This document shows positions 51,601-59,659 of a stretch of DNA of 64,000 bases, in pieces. The notes under the pieces were generated by a model. It had not been told where the DNA came from. It saw only the letters and a list, made by a program, of their open reading frames with translations, and did not search any database. The stretch lies in assembly GCF_036421855.1 (NCBI RefSeq), contig NZ_JAZGOK010000006.1. One strand, written 5' to 3'. This DNA comes from Georgenia_B sunbinii. GTDB taxonomy: Bacteria; Actinomycetota; Actinomycetes; Actinomycetales; Actinomycetaceae. Within the stretch, counting starts at the first letter, position 1; every line of letters begins with the position of its first letter. The position numbers and the translations under genes were made by a program.

Positions 51601-52245
51601 CAGATCGACAAAGCTGTCCGGTGCGACGACGTCACCCTCGACGATCCGGTACGCGTACGCGGTGACGAGGCTGGCACCGTCATGTTGCGCCTCTGCGTCC
51701 GGCGTCGGCAGTGCGGTCAGCCGCTCACCGGCCGCCACGGTGCCGGTGCCGAGCGTGAGGTTCTGCATCGCGGCCTGGCTCGTCGGGTCTAGTCCTGGGA
51801 CGTTCGAGGTGGCCCAGTTCGTCCCGGACGTGAGGTAGACACTCATCCCCAGGTCGAGAAGCTTGTTCATCATGAGGGACCACTTGTGGGCCCACATCTG
51901 CGAGCCGTAGGCATAGTCCGCGTCATCAGCCGCAAGATCGTCCTGCATGGCCAGCTCGACCCCTCGGAACCCGGAGTCGTACAGCGCCTGGATCTCCTCG
52001 AGCAGCGTCTCGTCGGTATGCGCGGCCTCGCCCAGCCACCAGCGCACGTCGGTGCTGTAGATCCTGTCCGGGTCGATGTACCTGCTCTCCAGCTCCTCCG
52101 CGAACGCGGAGGTCGCGGGAGTCCCGGCGGGTACTACGGCGGCGACCGACTCGGCGTTCGCCGCCCCGGTCATCGACGCGCTTGCGATGAGCGCGGTGGC
52201 GGTCGCACCGATAAGTGCTCTGCGCCAACGTGAGTTCCTGGACAT
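48649..52245 (-). CDS. Sortase-anchored GH106-type alpha-L-rhamnosidase
   Basis: A 1198-residue enzyme. A signal peptide (about 1-31, SMTGAANAES) precedes a GH106-like catalytic TIM barrel starting at VRWWLGEAAHTDETLLEEIQ and DSGFRGVELAMQDDL, with YLTSGTNWATSNVPG and VIWHVWAADYGYGNHEWPGF further on. A C-terminal galactose-binding-like beta-sandwich (GHYEATFDWDADAASGAYLD; KVWINGEKVGGHVSTNPTK) follows, then a Pro/Thr/Gly linker and an LPSTG sorting signal. GH106 enzymes release terminal alpha-L-rhamnose from pectins and similar glycans. GGAGAGAAG precedes the ATG. No shared operator is found upstream; it may depend on read-through or another promoter. Confidence 0.82.
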   Translation of the reverse strand: MSRNSRWRRALIGATATALIASASMTGAANAESVAAVVPAGTPATSAFAEELESRYIDPDRIYSTDVRWWLGEAAHTDETLLEEIQALYDSGFRGVELAMQDDLAADDADYAYGSQMWAHKWSLMMNKLLDLGMSVYLTSGTNWATSNVPGLDPTSQAAMQNLTLGTGTVAAGERLTALPTPDAEAQHDGASLVTAYAYRIVEGDVVAPDSFVDLSDDVAQGDDAWTQNLDWTTPDDGTYRVFGIWTQGTFQASDPSVEPAYTTNYFDERGVEALKEFWEAHYLADPALAAKIAEGDVQLFMDSLEIHPGGGSEFEGPISTQPQFTFWAEDMAEEFEARKGYDITPHLFLIRGVKANVYDPYHSVDKTGIYRLDGAEDRRQEIINDFQDVQTQLYRERMLQPLKEWLNSVGIETRAQISYGKPFENSEPAMDVDYPEAENFNQYNQVDIFRLWTGAAKLENKVLSTETGAQMPPFSATAQMNLRDAYAAYGAGFQRVIWHVWAADYGYGNHEWPGFDPFRFANAFRYFGGRDPGAADYDEFNAHLGRVQQLLQTGKSRTDVGFVHQDWFQGVRFGGGIEDDNAAMNWQLAHQGVYYRSTELQDNGYTYDYFSPNFLFDDDVSFDPETQTIENAGYKALVLYQDWLDVDGAQRIIDWAKQGLKVVILEDAASRTPFNDGEDDELQAIVDELKTLETVRTAEVFDAPEAGYFSDEPGGYDDNVMEKLHELGVYPYAGYPEENLQLLTQTRQDEAGNRYVFAYNYGDDEYHQYSHKEDVRDVEFGTNIQTDIEMDGQYIPYVIDAWTGEVVELADYRWEDGRTVVPVDVDQYDIELLAFEKVDEGKLHIDSTDAESAYAVPDGVAVRATESGDVTTTLSDGRQFSQQVTVPEAYDVTDWDLTVQSWRPNDVPGDLVRTETIDGLTTVNRKTSTLEIPIDVELETLTTWNNIPEVGMAVSGTGHYEATFDWDADAASGAYLDFGDTLESSMKVWINGEKVGGHVSTNPTKVVRDVGGVGGPTIDDGTGQQVPLVGDELYTGGLNWMDPQADISPYLVDGENEIVIEYNSVLSNVQLDRGVVSVDEHRMNWWKNTQDYLEFGPRQAVITPFVEVAYSAETPTEEPTDGPTEDPTDPGTGPTDGPTDPGTDPSTPPPSGDTDAGDGDLPSTGAELAPLLAAAILLVLGGAVTAVVVRRRSQITG

Positions 52246-52312
52246 CTTCTCTCCTTCGAGCAGTGATGTTCGATGAGTTCGGGGCGGTCCGCCCGGGGCG
52301 GCCGGCCCCGCG

Positions 52313-52360
52313 TGCGCCGACAGCTGGATTCCTCCCGTGAAGAATCCAGCTGTCGGCGCA
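52313..52360 (-). terminator. Perfect 19-bp hairpin downstream of the last GH78 gene
   Basis: Arms 52313-52331 and 52342-52360 are perfectly complementary with a 10-nt loop, beginning 9 nt past the GH78 stop codon. A short GAAT/ATTC pair closes the loop. It probably ends the GH78 transcript and separates it from the GH106 gene. Confidence 0.75.
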
Positions 52361-52369
52361 AGGTGGTGG

Positions 52370-55300
52370 TCAGCTCAGCTTGGCGAGCATCCGCACCTCC
52401 TTGCCGGCGTCGGTGGCGGCGGAGCCGGCCGGCGCGTCGGTGTTGGTGTGGCCACCGACCGGGCGGCGGATGCCGAGGGTGTCGGTCCCGTTGCCGTCCC
52501 AGTCGCCCACGTACACCTCGTCANAGCATCCGCACCTCCTTGCCGGCGTCGGTGGCGGCGGAGCCGGCCGGCGCGTCGGTGTTGGTGTGGCCACCGACCG
52601 GGCGGCGGATGCCGAGGGTGTCGGTCCCGTTGCCGTCCCAGTCGCCCACGTACACCTCGTCAGCCAGCCGGCCGAAGGTCACCACCGTGTCTGCGTCCCC
52701 GCCACGCAGCGAGTTGTTCACGTGATAGGTCCGCCCCCGCTGGATCGCCAGGGTGTCGGTGCCGTTGCCGTCCCAGTCACCGGCGTGGGTGACATCTTCG
52801 GCCCGGCCATAGGTGAACACCGTGTCGGCGTCCCCGCCACGCAGGGAGTTCTTCACGTGGTACGTCGCGTCACGGCGTACCGCGAACGTGTCGGTCCCGT
52901 CACCGTTCCAGTCACCGACCAGCACCTCGTCGGTGTCTCGGCCGTAGGTGAACACCGTGTCGGCGTCCCCGCCACGCAGCGAGTTCTTGACGTGGTACTC
53001 CGCACCCCGGCGCACCGCCAGGGTGTCGGTGCCGTCGCCGTTCCAGTCACCCACGAGGATGACGTCCCCGGGACGACCGTAGGTGAAGACCACATCAGCG
53101 TCGCCACCCTTCTGGGCGTTGGACACGTGGAACACGTTGTCGCGGCGCACCGCGATCGTGTCGGTGCCGTTGCCGTCCCAGTCACCGACGAGGACCTGGT
53201 CGGCCCACCGGCCGTACCTGAAGTGCACGTCAGTCGAGGCCCGCCAGGTGTTGGACAGGTGGAACTCCGCGGTCCTGCCGTCCGGGCCGGGCTCCTGCGG
53301 CTCCTCTCCCTCAGCGGAGAAGGTGTGGCTCCACTCGTCGTCGGCCCCCTCGGCCAGCACGAAGCCGTCCAAGGCGCGTGCGGTGACCGTCATGCTGCCG
53401 GACCCGGGGTGGGTTCCGGCCGGCACGACCTCACCGTTGACGAGGTACTCCACGCCCTCGATGGCCGGGATGGTGAAGGTGTCGTCCTCGGTGCCGTCCA
53501 CGTCGGTGAACGTCACCGCGGTGGGCGACACCTCGACAGGCTCGTCAGCCGGCACCACGTAACCGTCGTCGATCGTCGCCGTCACGCTGGCGCCGTCGAC
53601 GTCGAACACGTACCCACCGGCGGCGACGGCGAACACTGCCGTGTCCAGACCGTTGCGCTCGGCCATGCCCTCGAAGGTCACGCCCGGGGTGTCGGTGACG
53701 TCGGTGATCGCGGTGTCGGTCGGCAGGTAGAGCGTGGCGGTCGTGTTGGCGGGAACCGTTGCCGCGTACGAGGTGATCTCGCCGTCCGTGGCCTCCCACG
53801 CCGACTCGATGACGCCGTAGGTCGACTCCATGCTGCCCTTGACCGAGGTGAAGTCACCACCGGCGATGGGCTGCAGGACAAAGTCCTTGTACCCCTTCCC
53901 GCCGTCGCTGGTGATTCCGAGCTGGTACTCGTACATCCAGGCCTGGGAGGCCCCCAGCGCGAAGTGGTTCTGCGAGTTCATCGAGCTCTGGCCCCCGATG
54001 CCCAAGCCACGCTCGTAGGCGTTCCACAGCTCCCACATCGACGTCGCACCGAGCGTGACCGGGTAGAGCCAGCTGGTGTACTCGTCGCTGCTGAAGAGCC
54101 GGTAGGCCGTCTCGATGTCGCCGTTCCTCGTCAGCGCCGGCAGGATGTTCGGCGTCGCGTTGAAGCCCGTGGTGATGGTGTAGGGCTTGTTGCTCGCCTG
54201 GCCACCCGAGAACAGCCCCCTACCAGCCAGCGGGCCGTTCCCGTCGTTGCTCTGGCTCGGGTCCGCGATCAGCTCGGCGAGCCGCATCAGGGCAAACTCC
54301 CGGTACGTCATCCCGGCGTGGTCACCGGCCTGGACCGTCATCTCGTCGCTGAACAGGTCGAGTGCCAGCGGCGTGGCGTAGGACGCCTGCGAGTCCTGCA
54401 GGGTCCGGCCCGTCAGCAGCTCGGGTCCCGGGGTCGCGTTGAGCGTGTACCCGGTCTCCGGGTCGACGTAGAGCCTGTTGAAGCTCTCCTTGCCGTCCTC
54501 GAACCGCTGACGCAGCGTCTCGGCGTACTCCGTCTCACCGACGATGTCCGCCATCTGGGCCGAGACATCCAAGTAGTACAGGTACATCGCCTGATTGACC
54601 ATGTGGGGCCCGGTGTTGTTGTCCATGCTGATGTGGTCCGCATGCCCCGAGGTCCGGGTCGACAGCCCCGGGTAGTCCGGGTGCACGAGGCCGGCGTCGT
54701 GGTGACCCTCGAGCCAGTCCTGGATGGTCGAGAAGTTCTCCCGGATGATCTGCGTGTCGCCGTACTGGGTGTACAGCTGCCACGGCGCCTGGACGACCGC
54801 GCCCTCCCAGGTGGGCGATTGCGGGAGCGCGTCCCCCCGGTCACCGGTCAGGCTGATGATCGGCACGGTGTCACCGATGCCCCCGTTGACGCCCTGGGCA
54901 TCGCGCAGTGCGACCATCCACTGGCGCAGGAACGCCTGGGTGTCGAGCGAGTTGTAGGTCGCCGCACGTGCGTACGCCTGCAGGTCTCCGGTCCATCCCA
55001 TGCGCTCGTTACGTGCTGGAGTGTCCGTCGGCAGCGAGAAGAAGTTGCCGAGCTGGCTGCGCTGGACGTTCTCGAAGAACTGGGTTGCCAACGCACCGGT
55101 GTAGTTGTCGTCGCTCGTCGTCGCCTCGTACGTGCCCTCGGGCACGTCGATGGAGGCGAGGACAATGCCCTCGACGTTCTCCAGCGGCAGCGGTGTCGTC
55201 CGGCCCGGGACGGTGACCTCGATGTACTGGTAGCCACGGAAGGTGAAGTTCGGCGTGATGACCACATCGCGAGTCGCGTCCTGGGCGGATGCCACGTAGA

Positions 55301-57509
55301 CGTCCGTGTTGAGGGCGGCGCGGTAGGTGTCGGACAGGACACGCCCGGCGACGCCGGGACGGTAGCTGCCCTCGGGCCCGTACAGGTCACTGTAGAGAGT
55401 GGGGTCGTAGACCCGCGGGTCGAGGCCCGGGAAGATCGTGTTCGGCGAGTCGCTGTTGCCGGGGTAGATGGTTTCCGCGTGGCGGAAGATGACCTCGTCC
55501 CCCTGCTGCAGCGTTCCCGCGGGGATCGTGACGCTCGGGACGCCGACCATGTTGGCGCCCATGTCGTAGGTCCAGGTGAGCTCGTCCTCGCTGTGCGTGT
55601 CCAGGACGCGCGTCGCGATCAGTCGCTCCGCCTCACGGATCGGCTGGTCCTGACGCGCCACGATCTCGGGGGTGAGCTCGCTCTTCATCGCGATCACGTC
55701 CGGAGTCGACCAGCTGGCCAGCAGAGCGGGCTCGTAGCTCGTACTCGCCCAGTTGGTGATGTTCGCTTCCTTGTTGGCGTCGTAGCGAACACCCTGGAAG
55801 TTGTCGGCGTAGCGGTTGGGCCCGTCGTTGAAGGACCGCCAGGTGTCCGGGTCGGTGACGACGGTCTCGGTGCTGCCGTCCTCGTAGGTGATGACAAGCT
55901 TCGACAGGAGTGCCTCGCTGTCACCGAAGGTGTTGTAGTTGCCCGGCGTGAACGTCATGTGCCCGGTCCAGAAGCCCGGGCCGAGGAGCGCTCCGACGGC
56001 GTTGGTGCCGTTGGAGAGCATGTCGGTGACGTCGTAGGTGTGGTAGTTCAGCGTCTTGGCGAACGTCGACATCCCGGGGTTGAGGAAGTCCTCGCTCATC
56101 CGGTCGCCGTTGATGAACATCTCGTAGGCACCCTGCGCGGTGACGTACATCCGCGCCTTGGCGATGTCCTTGGCCGGGTTGGTACGGAACTCCGTGCGCA
56201 GGTGTGTCTGCGCGCCGTAGCTGGGGTCGGCGTACTTCGGCCCGAGCTGCTCGGCAGCGGTCGGGTTGACGCGGATGGCGTTGTCCTCCGCGGTGATGCC
56301 CGCGTCCGGCAGCTCGGTGAAGATGCCGTAGTTGGCTTCCGTCGTCGCGTCGAACAGCGTGCGCCTGTCGCTCCGTCCGACGTCGATCATCCGGTAATCG
56401 GTGATGGTGACGTCGTCACCGACCTCGTTGACCGAGAAGCCCACCGAGCTCAGGTGCGGGAAGGTGTTGTAGTTGTTCCCCGTGACGAACGAGTGGACCC
56501 CGTCCTCGTCGATGGTCGAGTTCGGTGAGACGTTGAGGTTGTTCGTCGCCGCCGGCCGGTTCGGGCTCACGGTCATGGTGTCGGCGTTGAATCCCGTGAG
56601 GTTCACGCCGTCGATCGTGTAGGTCATGGCGCTGGCGTTGCCCTGGATGCGCAGGGTGTGCTGCTCGTCCACGTTCTCCGGCGTGAACAGACCCTGCACG
56701 GCCTCCTCGCTGCTGTCTGCGAGCCTGACGGACTTGTACGGGTGGACGTTCGGGTCGCCGTCGGCGTCGTCGGTCGCGTGGTAGCCCTTGCGGTAGAGGT
56801 TGACGACACCGCCGGTGTTGCTCTCGTCATCTGTCACGCCGGACAGGTCGAGCTCGAAGCGGATGAAGTTCTCGCCTCCCGGCCCGCCGTACACGTTGCG
56901 GAAGTCGCTCGTGAACCGGGGGTCGTCCGCGCCGAAGATGAACGAGACGTTGTCACCGCTGTTGATCGTGAAGCCGGTGTTGATGTCGAAGAGCAGGGCG
57001 GTCTCGGCGTCGAGCTTGGTCTTCTCGCTGCCGATCCACTGGGCGCCGTCCCAGGCGCCGATCTTGCCGTCCATCAACCCGGTCGAGAAGCTGGAGACGT
57101 CGGAGACGAGCGCGGTGCCGCGGTTGTCGGTGATGGTCACCCGCCACCAGTAGTCGGTCTCCGGCCCTAGTTCCCCCGCGTCGCCGGTGCTGCCGTACGC
57201 GATGTCGGTCAGCTCGTCGGACTCGACCGTGCCGCTGTCCCAGACGAGCTCATCGAAGCCCGCGTCGGTCGATACCTCAACGCGATAGCTCTGCTGCTTC
57301 GCGCCGATGACGTTGGAGTCCATGTCCCAGCTGAAGACCGGCGCAGAATCGTCGATCCCCATGGGAGCGAGCAGATGGTTCACCTCCAGGCCGGCGACCG
57401 ACAGGTTCGCCTCCCCTGCTGCGGTCGCCGGGACGGACATGCCGCTCCAGATCATTGTCAGTGTCAAGCCCAGCCCGACCAGGGCATTCCGGCTCCGATG
57501 TCTTTTCAT
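52370..57509 (-). CDS. Exported GH78 alpha-L-rhamnosidase with C-terminal FG-GAP-like repeats (interrupted by an assembly artefact)
   Basis: As assembled, the frame breaks at the n (52524). Bases 52386-52523 duplicate 52525-52662 exactly; removing one copy plus the n (139 nt) restores a 1666-residue protein ending MLAKLS at 52370. It has a signal peptide (about 1-33), a fibronectin-like domain, a laminin-G-like insert (about 140-310) and a GH78 core with TDTPARNERMGWTGD (Glu about 835; Asn in place of the usual Asp) and GATSMWELWN (Glu about 1160). Residues about 1390-1650 hold five or six repeats of about 52 residues built on VGDWDGNGTDTLAVRR and YHVKNSLRGGDADTVFTYGR. They may bind the cell wall or glycans. 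No LPXTG. Confidence 0.88.
52386..52662. repeat. Exact 138-bp direct duplication flanking a single n: contig-join artefact
   Basis: The 138 bases before the n at 52524 are identical to the 138 after it. Two contigs with an unmerged terminal overlap joined by one n explain this simply. Collapsing them keeps the GH78 reading frame open and its stop codon in place. Confidence 0.93.
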
Positions 57510-57669
57510 ATCTCCCTCAAATTGTCGTGGCACCGATGCCACGTCTCATCTGGATCACGCGTTGAGTGAGCCCCCCTCAGGACCATCGAGCGTCCGTGCG
57601 GCCCCATCGCATCCAGGACAGGTCGTCGATGACCCGTCGTACCTTGAATGCACGTTCCGTGGTGAGTAT

Positions 57670-57681
57670 TGAACCGGTTCA
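57670..57681 (-). promoter_or_regulatory. LacI-type operator before the GH78 gene at 52370
   Basis: TGAACCGGTTCA, a perfect 12-bp palindrome and the most symmetrical of the six sites, lies 161-172 nt upstream of the ATG at 57509. A matching -35/-10 pair was not found here, unlike at the three other minus-strand promoters. Confidence 0.78.
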
Positions 57682-57905
57682 CCACCGGCGACTGCCGAGT
57701 CGCCCACGAGTGACGAACTGCGTCGACAGCCTGCCCTTGCGGTTTAGTACCAGCGGTGGAATACAGGCGCGCCACAAGGGGGTCCACGTGCAAATAGGTC
57801 ATACCCGGCACCGAGATTGCCTACCGGGTGACGCAGAATCTGCAAAGGGCGCACTGCCGTCCGATCGTCGCTGAGGGGACCGCTCACTGTTCTCGTCGTG
57901 CCGAC

Positions 57906-57917
57906 TGAAACGATTCA
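57906..57917 (+). promoter_or_regulatory. LacI-type operator before the FAD oxidase gene
   Basis: TGAAACGATTCA, identical to the site at 43381, followed directly by an AT-rich run. It lies 86-97 nt upstream of the GTG at 58003 and ties that oxidase gene to the rhamnose regulon. Confidence 0.75.
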
Positions 57918-58002
57918 ATTTATCTTAGCAGGCTGCCCGGTGCAGATCAATACCCTTCGCGGCAGAGTAGGGGCATCCGTCCCGGTCGTGGGAGGCTCGG
58001 TT

Positions 58003-59328
58003 GTGCGAAATGACGAGATGCGCAACTGGGCCCGAAGTCACTCCTACGCCGGCACCCTCATACGGCCGGGCTCGCTCGCGGAGGCGGCGGAGGTCGTGGC
58101 CGGCTCCGAGCACGTTCGAGCGGTCGGGACGAGGCACAGCTTCAACGACATCGTCGACTCGGAGCAGACGCTCGTCAGCCTCGACCGGCTGGCCTATCGC
58201 CACCCGGGCTTCCGGCACGACACCGGCGACACGGAGGGCACCGTCGAGGCTGGCGGCAGCGGGGCGGAGCCGGCACTCGACCCGTCGACCGGGCACGTCC
58301 GCGTGCCTGCGGCCACCCGGTACGCCGACCTCGCGCGCTTCCTCGAGGAGCACGGCCGGACGCTGCCGAACCTCGCGTCACTCCCCCACATCGGGATCGC
58401 CGGTGCCATCGCCACCGGCACCCACGGCTCGGGGATCCACAACCCGGGACTCGCGTCGTCCGTCGTCGGGCTCGAGCTCATCGCCGCGGACGGCACCGAG
58501 CGCACCATCGACCGCGAGAGTGACCGCGACATCCTCGACGGCGCGACCGTGTCGCTCGGCGCCCTCGGGCTCGTGCACACCGTCAGCCTCGAGACGGTGC
58601 CGGCGTTCGACGTCGCGCAGACGGTCTACGGACCCGTGCCGTTCGAGGCGCTCGCAGACGCGTTCGACGACGTCAGCAAGCTCGGCTACTCGGTCAGCTG
58701 CTTCACCACGCTGCGCTCGGACAGCTTCGACACGGTCTGGGTCAAGCGCGTGCCCGAGCCGGGGGCCGCTGTTCCAGACGAGCTGCTCGGGGCGCCGGCC
58801 CTCCGCGACGAGACGCACCCGATCCCCGGCATCGACCCGGTCAACTGCACCGCTCAGCGCGGCGTTCCCGGTCCGGCCGCCGACCGGCTGCCGCACTTCC
58901 GGGCCGAGCACCTGCCTAGCGCCGGCGCGGAGATCCAGTGCGAGTACCTGGTGCCCCGGCACCACGCCCGCCGGGCGCTGCGGGCACTGGCCGGTCTGGC
59001 AGGTGCGCTCGCGGGGCTGGTCCAGGTGTCGGAGGTGCGGTCGGTCGCCGCCGACCGGGCCTGGCTGAGCCCGATGCGCGGCCAGCCATGCGTGGCGATC
59101 CACTTCACCTTGGTTCGCGACGCCGCGCGGGTGGCTGCCGTGCTGCCGCTCATCGAGGCAGCGTTCGGCGCGCTCGACGGACGGCCGCACTGGGGCAAGG
59201 TGTTCGACGCCGACCCGGAGCGGGTGCGGGCGCTCTACCCGCGGCGGGCGGACTTCCTCGACCTTGTGGGGAGCCTCGACCCCACCCGGAAGTTCAGCAA
59301 CGCCTTCGTCCGACGCTGGGTGGGCTGA
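58003..59328 (+). CDS. FAD-linked alditol oxidase-like protein
   Basis: A 441-residue VAO-family flavoprotein. GTRHSFNDI (His about residue 45) is the site where alditol/xylitol oxidases carry covalent FAD; LPHIGIAGAIATGTHGSGIH is the second FAD motif, and DPTRKFSNAFVRRW the conserved C-terminus. Relatives oxidise the terminal CH2OH of sugar alcohols with O2, yielding aldose and H2O2. The operator upstream suggests induction with rhamnose, but the substrate is unknown. GGGAGG 7 nt before the GTG at 58003 sets the start. DUF1905 follows after 1 nt. Confidence 0.85.
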   Translation: MRNDEMRNWARSHSYAGTLIRPGSLAEAAEVVAGSEHVRAVGTRHSFNDIVDSEQTLVSLDRLAYRHPGFRHDTGDTEGTVEAGGSGAEPALDPSTGHVRVPAATRYADLARFLEEHGRTLPNLASLPHIGIAGAIATGTHGSGIHNPGLASSVVGLELIAADGTERTIDRESDRDILDGATVSLGALGLVHTVSLETVPAFDVAQTVYGPVPFEALADAFDDVSKLGYSVSCFTTLRSDSFDTVWVKRVPEPGAAVPDELLGAPALRDETHPIPGIDPVNCTAQRGVPGPAADRLPHFRAEHLPSAGAEIQCEYLVPRHHARRALRALAGLAGALAGLVQVSEVRSVAADRAWLSPMRGQPCVAIHFTLVRDAARVAAVLPLIEAAFGALDGRPHWGKVFDADPERVRALYPRRADFLDLVGSLDPTRKFSNAFVRRWVG

Positions 59329-59329
59329 G

Positions 59330-59641
59330 ATGGAGTTCGAGTTCGACGCCGAGCTGTGGCTGTGGGAGGTGCGCACCCAGACGTACACGTTCGTGTCGCT
59401 GCCGCCCGACGTGGCGGACGAGATTCTCGACGGCGCCGGCCGGTTCGCCCGCGGCTTCGGGTCGGTGCGCGTGGAGGTGACGATCGGCAGGACGGTCTGG
59501 CGCACCTCGATCTTCCCGTCGAACAGCGACAAGACCTACGTGCTGCCGGTCAAGAAGGCCGTCCGGCAGGCGGAAGGGCTGGTCATCGGGGGCACGGCGA
59601 CGGTGCGGGTGACGCTGGTGGACGTGCCGAACAGCGACTGA
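59330..59641 (+). CDS. DUF1905 family protein
   Basis: A 103-residue beta-barrel-type protein. FEFDAELWLWEVRTQTYTFV, SLPPDVADEI and TSIFPSNSDKTYVLPVKKAV are the conserved DUF1905 blocks. Function is unknown. It starts 1 nt after the oxidase stop codon, so it is probably translated from the same message and would share its regulation. Confidence 0.8.
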   Translation: MEFEFDAELWLWEVRTQTYTFVSLPPDVADEILDGAGRFARGFGSVRVEVTIGRTVWRTSIFPSNSDKTYVLPVKKAVRQAEGLVIGGTATVRVTLVDVPNSD

Positions 59642-59659
59642 GACGGCGAGCCTCGAGGG

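Larger units (their letters stand above)
57510..58002. other. 493-bp divergent intergenic control region
   Basis: This gap separates the GH78 gene (minus strand) from the FAD oxidase gene (plus strand). It holds two LacI-type operators (57670-57681 and 57906-57917, centres about 236 bp apart), one near each gene. It is less GC-rich than its surroundings around 57900-57930 (AATTTATCTTA follows the second operator). No convincing gene or clear -35/-10 pair was found. Confidence 0.6.

Noticed and set aside
39671..57000. Very long open frames (1000-1400 codons) antisense to the rhamnosidase genes, and similar ones antisense to the tricorn gene.
   Set aside because: They mirror the GC-rich third-position bias of the real genes, encode Arg/Gly/His/Asp-rich sequence without recognisable domains, and lack ribosome sites.
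57840..58002. Upstream extension of the FAD oxidase frame to about 57898.
   Set aside because: The added residues do not resemble the family, the operator would lie in the coding region, and a good ribosome site points to the GTG at 58003.
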